DNA of 64,000 nt from NCBI RefSeq assembly GCF_001427525.1, contig NZ_LMGU01000001.1, positions 1,583,788 to 1,647,787 on the forward strand, given 5' to 3'. Positions 42,310 through 49,574 of this stretch are shown piece by piece. Position 1 is the first letter of the stretch; each line of letters starts with the position of its first letter. This DNA is from Microbacterium sp. Root61. Its GTDB lineage: Bacteria; Actinomycetota; Actinomycetes; Actinomycetales; Microbacteriaceae. Below the pieces are notes generated by a model. It searched no databases, was not told the origin of the DNA, and saw only the letters and a program-made list of their open reading frames with translations. The position numbers and the translations under genes are program-made.

Positions 42310-43464
42310 TCAGTGCAGCGCGGTGACGACCCGGCGGATCCCCTCGCGGTCGGGCTTGCCCGACGGCAGTGTCGCCAGCTCGTCCACGAGCACCAGCCGC
42401 ACCGGGCGCGCGTGCGGCCCGATCTCGTCGGCCACCGCCGCGCGTGCCTCCTCGAGCTGGGTCGATTCGCTGCGCCGCAGCGCCTCTCCCCTGCCGGCGA
42501 CGACGACGGATGCCTCGCCCCAGCGCTCGTCGGGAACCCCGATCACCACTGCGTTCTCCAGACCGGGCACGGCGCGCACGACGCGTTCCACGCGGTCGAG
42601 CGAGATGTTGATCCCCCCGGACACGATGACGTTGTCGATGCGGCCGCGCACGCGCAGGATGCCGTCTTCGAGCAGTCCCGCGTCTCCGGTGCGGTACCAG
42701 CGCGTGCCCTCCGCATCGCGTGGGAACACGGCATCCGTCAGCTGTGCGTCGTCGAGATAGCCGTCGGCGAGCATCGGACCGGAGATGCGAACCTCGCCCT
42801 CGACGATCCGCACCGACGCGCCGTCCAGCGGGACGCCGTCGTACACGCAGCCGCCGCTGGTCTCGGTCGACCCGTAGGTGCGCGCGATGCGCACGCCGGC
42901 AGCCTCCGCGCGCTCGAGAGTCGCGGCCGGCAGCGCCTGGCCGCCGATCAGGATCCGCTCGAACGACTGCAGTGCGCGCAGCACGCTGTGGTCGTCGGTC
43001 GCGGCGTCCAGGAGCCGGGAGAGCTGCGCGGGCACGAGCGAGGTGTACGTCGGGACGCGGCTGCCTCCCTCGGTGGAGATCATCATCAGCGCGGTCGCGG
43101 CGAACGCCTGGGGCGTGAACACGCCCCGGAGGAGCGCGGGCTCGCGATCGGACACGAGCGAGCGCACGAGCACCTGAAGTCCGGCGACGTAGCTCGCCGG
43201 GAGCGCGAGCAGCCACGTCCCCTCCCCGATGCGCGCGGCCGTCGCCATCGCGCTGGCGATGAGCGCGTTGCGGCTGAGGACGACGCTCTTGGGCACCCCG
43301 GTCGAGCCGGAGGTCGTCACCACGACCGCGGTGCCGGCATCCACCTGCATCGGCGAGGCGTGGACCATGCCCAGACCCAGCGCCGGCCCGGCGCCGTGCA
43401 GCGCGTCACGCAGCGCCCGCGCGATGACGCGCGGATCGTCGCCGTCGACCGGTTCGAGTCTCAC
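42310..43464 (-). CDS. menE: o-succinylbenzoate-CoA ligase
   Basis: This 384-residue acyl-adenylating enzyme activates o-succinylbenzoate. The adenylation motifs are VVTTSGSTGVPKSVVLSRNAL (P-loop, A3), TYGSTETSGGCVYDG (A5), WYRTGDAGLLEDGILRVRGR (A7-A8) and LPSGKPDREGIRR (A10 Lys). The N-terminus is short compared with E. coli MenE. I chose GTG 43464 (VRLEPVDGDD), 10 nt after the menB stop; the open frame extends further upstream into menB but that would be overlap. It lies just downstream of menB on the same strand. Confidence 0.9.
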   Translation of the reverse strand: MRLEPVDGDDPRVIARALRDALHGAGPALGLGMVHASPMQVDAGTAVVVTTSGSTGVPKSVVLSRNALIASAMATAARIGEGTWLLALPASYVAGLQVLVRSLVSDREPALLRGVFTPQAFAATALMMISTEGGSRVPTYTSLVPAQLSRLLDAATDDHSVLRALQSFERILIGGQALPAATLERAEAAGVRIARTYGSTETSGGCVYDGVPLDGASVRIVEGEVRISGPMLADGYLDDAQLTDAVFPRDAEGTRWYRTGDAGLLEDGILRVRGRIDNVIVSGGINISLDRVERVVRAVPGLENAVVIGVPDERWGEASVVVAGRGEALRRSESTQLEEARAAVADEIGPHARPVRLVLVDELATLPSGKPDREGIRRVVTALH

Positions 43465-43474
43465 CGGATGTCGC

Positions 43475-44374
43475 TTAGAACTGCCATGGGTAGGGCGCCC
43501 AGTCTGGTTCGCGCTTCTCGAGGAACGCATCGCGCCCCTCGACGGCTTCGTCCGTGCCGTATGCGAGACGCGTGGCCTCACCGGCGAAGACCTGCTGACC
43601 GACCAGTCCGTCATCGACCGCGTTGAAGGCGAACTTGAGCATGCGGATCGCCGTCGGCGACTTCGTCAGGATGGTGCGCGCCATCTCGATCGCTTCGCTC
43701 TCCAGCTCGGCGTGCGGCACGACACGGTTGATCGCGCCCATCTCGTACGCGCGCTGCGCCGAGTACTCCTCGGCCAGGAAGAAGACCTCGCGGGCGAACT
43801 TCTGTCCGATCTGCCGAGCGAAGTACGCCGAGCCGTAGCCGGCGTCGAAGGATCCGACATCCGCATCCGTCTGTTTGAAACGCCCGTGCTCGCGCGATGC
43901 GATCGACAGGTCGCAGACCACGTGCAGCGAGTGCCCGCCGCCCGCGGCCCAGCCCGGGATCACGGCGATGACGACCTTCGGCATGAAGCGGATGAGGCGC
44001 TGCACCTCGAGGATGTGCAGGCGGCCGCCGCGCCCTTGATCGGCGACGGAGGTCTCGTCCTCGGAGTACTTGTACCCGTCGCGGCCGCGGATGCGCTGGT
44101 CGCCGCCGGAGCAGAACGCCCAGCCGCCGTCCTTGGCGCTCGGACCGTTGCCGGTCAGCAGCACGACGCCGATCTTCGGGTCCTGGCGCGCGATCTCCAA
44201 CGCACGGTACAGCTCGTCCACCGTGTGCGGGCGGAACGCGTTGCGGATCTCGGGCCGGTCGAACGCGATCCGGGCGATCCGCCCGTCGAGCGAGACGTGC
44301 GCGGTGATGTCGGTGTAGGCATCGGCGCCGGGCGCCAGGGTCCACACCGCAGGATCGAAGAGCTCAGAGACCAT
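43475..44374 (-). CDS. menB: 1,4-dihydroxy-2-naphthoyl-CoA synthase
   Basis: The 299-residue crotonase-fold enzyme cyclises OSB-CoA to DHNA-CoA. Key features are FDRPEIRNAFRPHTVDEL, WAFCSGGDQRIRG, the oxyanion-hole region IPGWAAGGGHSLHVVCDL, the MenB hallmark KQTDADVGSFDAGYGSAYF, and the end PYPWQF. The ATG at 44374 (MVSELFDPAVW) is chosen by similarity and a TAGGCT box 7 nt upstream. menE follows 10 nt after its stop. Confidence 0.94.
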   Translation of the reverse strand: MVSELFDPAVWTLAPGADAYTDITAHVSLDGRIARIAFDRPEIRNAFRPHTVDELYRALEIARQDPKIGVVLLTGNGPSAKDGGWAFCSGGDQRIRGRDGYKYSEDETSVADQGRGGRLHILEVQRLIRFMPKVVIAVIPGWAAGGGHSLHVVCDLSIASREHGRFKQTDADVGSFDAGYGSAYFARQIGQKFAREVFFLAEEYSAQRAYEMGAINRVVPHAELESEAIEMARTILTKSPTAIRMLKFAFNAVDDGLVGQQVFAGEATRLAYGTDEAVEGRDAFLEKREPDWAPYPWQF

Positions 44375-44381
44375 GGACTTC

Positions 44382-44387
44382 AGCCTA
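44382..44387 (-). promoter_or_regulatory. -10 box, leaderless start of menB-menE
   Basis: TAGGCT on the minus strand, 7 nt before the ATG at 44374. Confidence 0.5.
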
Positions 44388-44403
44388 GAGCCGCGGCATC
44401 CCG

Positions 44404-45204
44404 TCAGAGAGTCCCGTTCTTCGCGTCGCGCCAGTCGAGCCACTGCTGCACCCGGGCGAAGTCCCAGTCCGGACCCTGGAAGCCGAGGGTGAACAGACGT
44501 GTGCCGGCGTCGAACAGGTCATCGGCGACGGATTCGTCGCGGCGCTGCAGCTCGTTCGAGATGATCAGCTGCGAGGTGTCGTGCCCGTCGCGCTCGCCCC
44601 ACGCGTCGATGACGCCGACCTTGTGCGCGATCTCTTCGGGGTGGACGAAGCTGTGCCAGATGTCGGCGTGCTTGGCCACGATCCGCAGGGTCTTCTGCTC
44701 GCCCTTGCCGCCGATCATCACCGGGATCTCGCGCGTGGGCGGCGGCACCAGCTTCGCCCAGCGGGCCTCGATCCGGTCCATGCCTTCGGCGAGGTCCTTC
44801 AGTCGTGTGCCGGGCGTGCCGAACTCGTAGCCGTACTCGTCGTAGTCCCGCTCGAACCAGCCCGCTCCGGTGCCGAGGATGAACCGACCGGTGCCGCCCT
44901 TCGCACTGATGTGGTCGATCGTGCGGGCCATGTCGGCCTGCAGATCGGCGTTGCGGTAGCTGTTGCAGTTGACCAGGGCGCCGAACTCCACGCGCTCGGT
45001 CTGCTCGGCCCAGGCCGCCAACATGGTCCAGGACTCGAAGTGGAGACCGTCGGGGTCGCCCGTCAGCGGGAAGAAGTGGTCCCAGTTGAAGAGGATGTCC
45101 ACGCCCATGTCTTCGAGGCGTCGCACGGCGTCGCGGAACGCGCCGTACGGGGAGTGCTGGGGCTGGAGCTGGACGCCGAGGCGCACGGGAGTGTCGAGAA
45201 GCAT
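44404..45204 (-). CDS. LLM-class F420-dependent oxidoreductase
   Basis: The 266-residue protein is a luciferase-like monooxygenase of the F420 group: VRLGVQLQPQHSPYGAFRDAVRRLEDMG, the conserved FNWDHFFPLTG, the SAKGGTGRFILGTGAGWFERDYDEYG segment and EIPVMIGGKGEQKTLRIVAKHAD. It probably uses F420 (or FMN) to reduce or oxidise an unknown substrate. The ATG at 45204 has TATGCT ending 6 nt upstream. It sits upstream of menB on the same strand, 29 bp away. Confidence 0.87.
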   Translation of the reverse strand: MLLDTPVRLGVQLQPQHSPYGAFRDAVRRLEDMGVDILFNWDHFFPLTGDPDGLHFESWTMLAAWAEQTERVEFGALVNCNSYRNADLQADMARTIDHISAKGGTGRFILGTGAGWFERDYDEYGYEFGTPGTRLKDLAEGMDRIEARWAKLVPPPTREIPVMIGGKGEQKTLRIVAKHADIWHSFVHPEEIAHKVGVIDAWGERDGHDTSQLIISNELQRRDESVADDLFDAGTRLFTLGFQGPDWDFARVQQWLDWRDAKNGTL

Positions 45205-45210
45205 CCCGTC

Positions 45211-45216
45211 AGCATA
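45211..45216 (-). promoter_or_regulatory. -10 box, leaderless start of the LLM gene
   Basis: TATGCT on the minus strand, 6 nt before the ATG at 45204. Confidence 0.55.
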
Positions 45217-45297
45217 AGACGAGGGATGCCGGGACCCGGCGCCGCGCCGCGTCGTTTCGTCTGCTCGTCCGGCTCAGTGGCGCCGAGAACAGGACGA

Positions 45298-45345
45298 TCG
45301 GCGGACGCAGGACGTGTGAACGCACACTCGTCCTGCATCCGCCGA
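45298..45345. repeat. Intergenic hairpin repeat
   Basis: TCGGCGGACGCAGGACG-TGTG (45298-45318) pairs with the complement of 45323-45345 with one mismatch and a 2-nt bulge; loop AACG. It lies between the LLM gene and the second HAAS gene. It may be a terminator or a dispersed intergenic repeat; there is no T-run. Confidence 0.55.
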
Positions 45346-45372
45346 ACCCCTGCACTCAGCGAGACGTCCCGC

Positions 45373-46380
45373 TCAGCGGACCCGGGAACGCACCGTCTTG
45401 GTGATGCCGTCGATGATGTCCGCCAGCGCACAGCCGACGATCACGACCGCCACGATCGCCGTGACGATGCCCACCACCTCGGCGGTGACCATGTCGAACG
45501 CGGCGAGGAACGCGGGGTTGAGGAGGCGGTCGGTGAGCAGGAGTACGAGCGCGGGAACGGCGACCGCCACCGCGATCAGGGCGTTGAGGACGGCGAACGT
45601 CCACGTCCAGCGTCCGCGCACGTAGATCGCGATCGCCAACGCCGCCTCGGCCGCCATCAGCACGAAGAGTCCGGCGATCCACCATGGCCAGAGGTCGGGG
45701 TTCAAGACCGGGATCGGTGCCCAGCTCGACGGATCCAGCACCCGGCTCGAGTTCTCGCCGATCCACGCGAGGCCGATGAAGCGGTCCCAGATGATCGCGC
45801 CCGCCGCCAGCCCGAGGAACACCAGCGTCGCGATCAGGTCGGCGCGGCCCAGGCCCTTGGCCCGCGGTTCGGGGAGACGGTCGAGGCTCCACGTGACGTT
45901 CAGCGCATCCTTGGCCGCGCCCCGCCGCTCGGGAGCGGCGTCCGCGGTCCGCTCGAGGATCGCGAAGATGAGCGTCACCCAGAACGCGACGTGGAGGGCG
46001 ACGGTGAGCAAGCCTCCGATCGCGGCCGCGACGATCTCGCCGATGTCGCCGCCCGACAGTACCTCGCCGAGCGTGATGCCGACGGCGGCGATGGGCACGA
46101 CGATCCACAGCAGCACCTTGAGCAGCCGCAGCCACTCGAAGTAGTACCGCGGTCCGATGAGGAAGGCCGGGCGATCCGAGTAGTCGGCGGCGAGCCGGTC
46201 GGGGTCGCCCAGGTCGGTCAGCACCACGCGCTCCGCGGCATCCCTCGACTCGCCCTCATCGACACGTGCGTCGATCGCATCGGCGATGGATGCCTCGAGC
46301 TCGGCCCGCAGGTCGTCGCGGCTCTTCTCGGGCACACTGCGGGTAGCGGCGTAGATGTAGCGTTCGGTCAGGTTCGTCAT
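45373..46380 (-). CDS. Membrane protein with HAAS/permease-prefix N-terminal domain
   Basis: The 335-residue protein starts with a helical prefix domain (LTERYIYAATRSVPEKSRDDLRAELEASIADAIDARV, then AERVVLTDLGDPDRLAADYSD), similar in plan to the protein at 35030. It then has about six hydrophobic helices in residues 80-330 (for example LLKVLLWIVVPIAAVGITL and MVTAEVVGIVTAIVAVVIVG). It begins 1 nt after the PadR stop, so the two are co-translated. No ABC ATPase follows here, unlike the first module. Function unknown. Confidence 0.78.
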   Translation of the reverse strand: MTNLTERYIYAATRSVPEKSRDDLRAELEASIADAIDARVDEGESRDAAERVVLTDLGDPDRLAADYSDRPAFLIGPRYYFEWLRLLKVLLWIVVPIAAVGITLGEVLSGGDIGEIVAAAIGGLLTVALHVAFWVTLIFAILERTADAAPERRGAAKDALNVTWSLDRLPEPRAKGLGRADLIATLVFLGLAAGAIIWDRFIGLAWIGENSSRVLDPSSWAPIPVLNPDLWPWWIAGLFVLMAAEAALAIAIYVRGRWTWTFAVLNALIAVAVAVPALVLLLTDRLLNPAFLAAFDMVTAEVVGIVTAIVAVVIVGCALADIIDGITKTVRSRVR

Positions 46381-46381
46381 G

Positions 46382-46717
46382 TCAGTTCTCCTCGGTGAGG
46401 GAGTCGATCGCCGTGGCGATCGACCGGAATTCTGCGGCCATGGCCGACGCGAGCGCGTCGCCCGCGGGACTGGTGCGATAGAACTTGCGAGGCCGCGCCT
46501 CGTCGGTGTTCCACTCGCTCGTGAGCTGCCCTTGCTTCTCGAGTCGGCGCAGCAGCGGGTACAGCGTGTTGGCGTCCGTCTGGAAGCCGCGCCCGTTGAG
46601 CTCCTCGAGGAGCCCATAGCCGTAGCCGGGCTGCCGGAGCAGCCGCAAGCATGCCAGCACGACCGTGCCCCGCCGCAGTTCCTGCAGGTGGGTGTCGAGC
46701 GTTTCGTTCTCGGTCAT
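46382..46717 (-). CDS. PadR-family transcriptional regulator
   Basis: The 111-residue winged-helix protein has the PadR pattern: LRRGTVVLACLRLLRQPGYGYGLLEELN, TDANTLYPLLRRLEKQGQL, and the wing ARPRKFYRTSPAGDALA. It is expected to repress itself and the adjoining HAAS membrane gene. The ATG at 46717 is set by an excellent promoter: TTGACG (-35), 18-nt spacer, TATTGT (-10), and 6 nt to the ATG, i.e. leaderless. Confidence 0.9.
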   Translation of the reverse strand: MTENETLDTHLQELRRGTVVLACLRLLRQPGYGYGLLEELNGRGFQTDANTLYPLLRRLEKQGQLTSEWNTDEARPRKFYRTSPAGDALASAMAAEFRSIATAIDSLTEEN

Positions 46718-46723
46718 GTTCAC

Positions 46724-46753
46724 ACAATACTGTGCGACACACACTATCGTCAA
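46724..46753 (-). promoter_or_regulatory. Promoter of the second PadR operon, leaderless
   Basis: On the minus strand, -35 TTGACG (46748-46753), 18-nt spacer and -10 TATTGT (46724-46729), 6 nt before the ATG at 46717. The spacer holds an imperfect palindrome CTGTG-CGA-CACAC that could be the PadR operator. Confidence 0.7.
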
Positions 46754-46844
46754 TCACACATTGCAGCGCGAAGACTCGTTGCGTACGAAACCGTAGCTAT
46801 TCCACCCCCGATCGGGCAGGCTGAGGCAAAGCAGAGGAGCCGCC

Positions 46845-47015
46845 GTGACCGCCACACCGTCGTTCTGGATTCGTGTGAAGTGGGCGATCTTCGGCAAGCC
46901 GGTGACGCACGAAGAGCACCGAGCGGCCACTGCCTCCGATCGCGCCCGGACGGGAGCCGTCGACCAGCGCGTCACCGCGCAACAGGCGATGCGCAATCCC
47001 GGCGCATGGCTCTGA
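46845..47015 (+). CDS. Small conserved-looking protein upstream of menC
   Basis: A 56-residue frame from GTG 46845 reads MTATPSFWIRVKWAIFGKPV and continues with THEEHRAATASDRA, ending MRNPGAWL. AGAGGAG lies 6 nt upstream. It is amphipathic or helical with a Trp/Phe-rich first part and no signal peptide. No family is recognised. It precedes menC by 18 nt on the same strand, so co-transcription is likely. Confidence 0.6.
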   Translation: MTATPSFWIRVKWAIFGKPVTHEEHRAATASDRARTGAVDQRVTAQQAMRNPGAWL

Positions 47016-47033
47016 GACGGCCATGATGGACGC

Positions 47034-48035
47034 ATGATCCGCCCTCTCCCCCCGCTCCAGGAGATCCTGGACACCGCCCGCGTCGTCGCATTGCCGATGG
47101 CGACCCGATTCCGAGGCGTCGACGTGCGCGAAGCCGTCGTGTTCGAAGGCCCGGAGGGATGGACCGAGTTCTCCCCGTTCGGGGAGTACCCCGACCCGGA
47201 GGCCGCGACCTGGCTCGCCGCCGCGCTCGACTTCGGCTGGACTCGCTCCCCCGCGCCGCTCCGCACCCAGATCCCGGTCAATGCGACCGTGCCGGCGGTG
47301 GATGCGGCATCCGTCGCCACCGTCCTCGCGCGCTTCGACGGCTGCCGCACCGCAAAGGTGAAGGTCGCCGAGCCCGGCCAGCGGCTGGCCGACGACATCG
47401 CCCGCGTCCGTGCCGTGCGCGAGGTCCTCGGCGTCGAGGGTCGCGTGCGCATCGACGCGAACGGCGGCTGGAACGTCGACGAGGCCGAACATGCGATCCA
47501 CGCGCTGGCCGAGTTCGACCTCGAATACGCCGAGCAGCCGTGCGCGACCGTCGAGGAGCTCGCTGAGCTGCGGCGCCGCGTGAAGTACATGGGCATCCCG
47601 ATCGCCGCCGACGAGAGCGTCCGCAAGGCCGAGGATCCGCTGGCCGTCGCCCGCGCAGGCGCCGCGGACATCATCGTCGTCAAGGCCCAGCCGCTCGGCG
47701 GCGTGCGTCGTGCGCTGGAGATCATCGCCGAGGCCGGGCTGCCGGCCGTCGTCTCCAGCGCCCTGGACACCTCGATCGGTCTGTCGATGGGTGCTGCCCT
47801 CGCCGCGGCCATGCCGACCCTGGACTTCGACTGCGGGCTGGGCACGGCATCCCTGTTCACGGCCGACGTCACCGCGACTCCGCTGACGCCGCTCGACGGT
47901 CGCATCCTCGTGGGGCGTGTGATTCCGGATGCCGCATCCCTGGCCGCGTGGGAAGCACCGGCCGACCGCCGCGCATGGTGGCTGGCACGCCTCGAGCGGT
48001 GCCACGCGGAGCTGGAGCGGCGCGCGAACGCGTAG
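47034..48035 (+). CDS. menC: o-succinylbenzoate synthase
   Basis: The 333-residue enolase-superfamily enzyme dehydrates SHCHC to o-succinylbenzoate. Catalytic and metal residues are visible: Lys108 and Lys110 (TAKVKVAE), Asp141 (RIDANGGW), Glu167 (LEYAEQPC), Asp193 (IAADESVR) and Lys217 (IIVVKAQPLGG). N-succinylamino acid racemase is a related possibility, but the menaquinone context favours MenC. A CATGAT box lies 6 nt before the ATG. Confidence 0.92.
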   Translation: MIRPLPPLQEILDTARVVALPMATRFRGVDVREAVVFEGPEGWTEFSPFGEYPDPEAATWLAAALDFGWTRSPAPLRTQIPVNATVPAVDAASVATVLARFDGCRTAKVKVAEPGQRLADDIARVRAVREVLGVEGRVRIDANGGWNVDEAEHAIHALAEFDLEYAEQPCATVEELAELRRRVKYMGIPIAADESVRKAEDPLAVARAGAADIIVVKAQPLGGVRRALEIIAEAGLPAVVSSALDTSIGLSMGAALAAAMPTLDFDCGLGTASLFTADVTATPLTPLDGRILVGRVIPDAASLAAWEAPADRRAWWLARLERCHAELERRANA

Positions 48036-48056
48036 ACCGACGTGCGGGCCGCGTTT

Positions 48057-48062
48057 TAGGCT
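48057..48062 (+). promoter_or_regulatory. -10 box for the AlkD-like gene
   Basis: TAGGCT, 25 nt before the GTG at 48088, with AGGAGA between; a leadered transcript is predicted. Confidence 0.45.
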
Positions 48063-48087
48063 GGAGGTCAACGGACAGGAGACCGAC

Positions 48088-48774
48088 GTGGCCGAGATGA
48101 CCGTGACCAATGGGACGGTGCCCGAGGTGATGGCCGAGCTGGCCGCACTCGAGGATCCGCGCATCCGCGACGTGAACGTCCGGCACGGCGACGACCACGG
48201 CGTGAACCTCACCAAGCTGCGCGCGGTGGCCAAGCCGCTCAAGATCCAGCAGGATCTCGCTCTCGACCTGTGGGCGACCGGCGACACGGCGGCCCGACTG
48301 GTCGCACTGCTGATCTGCCGCCCCAAGGCGTTCGACCGCGACCAGCTCGACACGATGATGCGCGAGGCCCGCACCCCCAAGGTGCAGGACTGGCTCGTGA
48401 ACTACGTCGTCAAGAAGAGCCCGCACGCCGAGGAGCTTCGCGTCGCCTGGTTCGACGACGCCGATCCCGCCGTGGCGAGCGCGGGGTGGGAGTTGACGAC
48501 CGAGCGCGTCGACAAGAACCCCGACGGCCTCGACCTTCCCGGGCTGCTCGACATCATCGAAGCCCAGATGAAGACCGCTCCCGACCGCCTGCAGTGGTCG
48601 ATGAACACGTGCCTGGCGCACATCGGCATCGCCCATCCCGAGTACCGTGCGCGCGCCCTGGACATCGGCGAGCGCCTCGAGGTACTCAAGGACTACCCCA
48701 CGCCACCGAACTGCACGTCGCCGTTCGCGCCCAGCTGGATCACCGAGATGGTGCGGCGGCAGACCCGCGCCTAG
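48088..48774 (+). CDS. AlkD-like HEAT-repeat protein (DNA alkylation repair family)
   Basis: The 228-residue all-helical protein resembles the DNA alkylation repair (AlkD-type) HEAT-repeat family: NLTKLRAVAKPLKIQQDLALDLWATGDTAARLVALLI, RTPKVQDWLVNYVVKKSPHAEELRVAWFDDADPAVASAGWELTTERV, and a C-terminal APSWITEMVRRQ. AlkD removes cationic alkylated bases without base flipping; whether this member is active is not shown. The GTG at 48088 has AGGAGA 7 nt upstream. It is convergent with the TetR gene, 3 bp apart. Confidence 0.72.
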   Translation: MAEMTVTNGTVPEVMAELAALEDPRIRDVNVRHGDDHGVNLTKLRAVAKPLKIQQDLALDLWATGDTAARLVALLICRPKAFDRDQLDTMMREARTPKVQDWLVNYVVKKSPHAEELRVAWFDDADPAVASAGWELTTERVDKNPDGLDLPGLLDIIEAQMKTAPDRLQWSMNTCLAHIGIAHPEYRARALDIGERLEVLKDYPTPPNCTSPFAPSWITEMVRRQTRA

Positions 48775-48777
48775 CGG

Positions 48778-49431
48778 CTACGCGGCGGGCGGCTCGATGA
48801 TGAGCTCGGCCACGCGGGCGAGCTCCGCGCTGGTGTGCCGGCACATCGCCTCGTAGTCCAGCCCCGCCATGGCGGCGTGTACGGAGGCGCCCTCCCACAC
48901 GGTGAGCATCAGCCGTGCCGCCTCGTCGGCGGTCACGCGGAACCGCAGCCCGTTCGCCTGACCGATGTCGCGCACGATCTGGGCGACGCTGCGCTGCATC
49001 TCCTCCTCCTGACGGAGGTACGCCGTCGCGAGCTGCGGATTGCGCAGCGAGTGGATGCGGATCTCGCTCATCAGCAGGACTCCGAGCCGGTCGTCGGCGG
49101 TGACGTCCAGCACCTGGTCGATGATCGCGAACGCATTGATCGAGGCGGCGTCGAAGCCGCCCTCCTGCTCGAGCGCAGCGACCCGACTCTTCACGACCTC
49201 GACGCGCGCGCGGGCGACTCGTCCGGCGAGCTCGAGGAAGAGCTCGTCCTTGGAGTCGAAGTTCGAGTAGAACGCGCCGCGAGTGAAGCCCGCGCGTTCG
49301 CAGATCGCCTCGACGGATGCCGCATCCAGACCGACCTCGGCGAACACCTGAGCGGCCGCATCCAGCAGTTTCTGGCGCGTGTTCTCGCGCCGGCGCGGCG
49401 CGGCGGGCGTCGTGACCGTGTTCTCTGTCAT
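48778..49431 (-). CDS. TetR-family transcriptional regulator
   Basis: The 217-residue protein has an N-terminal TetR HTH (RRRENTRQKLLDAAAQVFAEVGLDAASVEAICERAGFTRGAFYSNFDSKDELFLEL, about 12-66) and a ligand-binding C-terminal domain. It is divergent from the MMPL/YhgE export operon and probably represses it and itself; two palindromes lie in the gap. AAGGAGAG precedes the ATG at 49431. Confidence 0.9.
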   Translation of the reverse strand: MTENTVTTPAAPRRRENTRQKLLDAAAQVFAEVGLDAASVEAICERAGFTRGAFYSNFDSKDELFLELAGRVARARVEVVKSRVAALEQEGGFDAASINAFAIIDQVLDVTADDRLGVLLMSEIRIHSLRNPQLATAYLRQEEEMQRSVAQIVRDIGQANGLRFRVTADEAARLMLTVWEGASVHAAMAGLDYEAMCRHTSAELARVAELIIEPPAA

Positions 49432-49509
49432 CGACTCTCCTTCCGGACCGAGGCTGAGTTCATCGAAACACACATGAAGTCTCCAGGTTGGCGCATGGTC
49501 CAGGTTTTA

Positions 49510-49543
49510 CGATACATCTATGTATCGGATACAGCGTTGTATC
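49510..49543. promoter_or_regulatory. Tandem TetR operators
   Basis: Palindrome 1 is CGATACAT-CT-ATGTATCG (49510-49527). Palindrome 2 is GATACA-GCGT-TGTATC (49528-49543). They share the half-site GATACA and lie between the divergent tetR and MMPL genes. Confidence 0.75.
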
Positions 49544-49574
49544 GAAACTGTCTGACATCCGATCCGGAGGCGTT

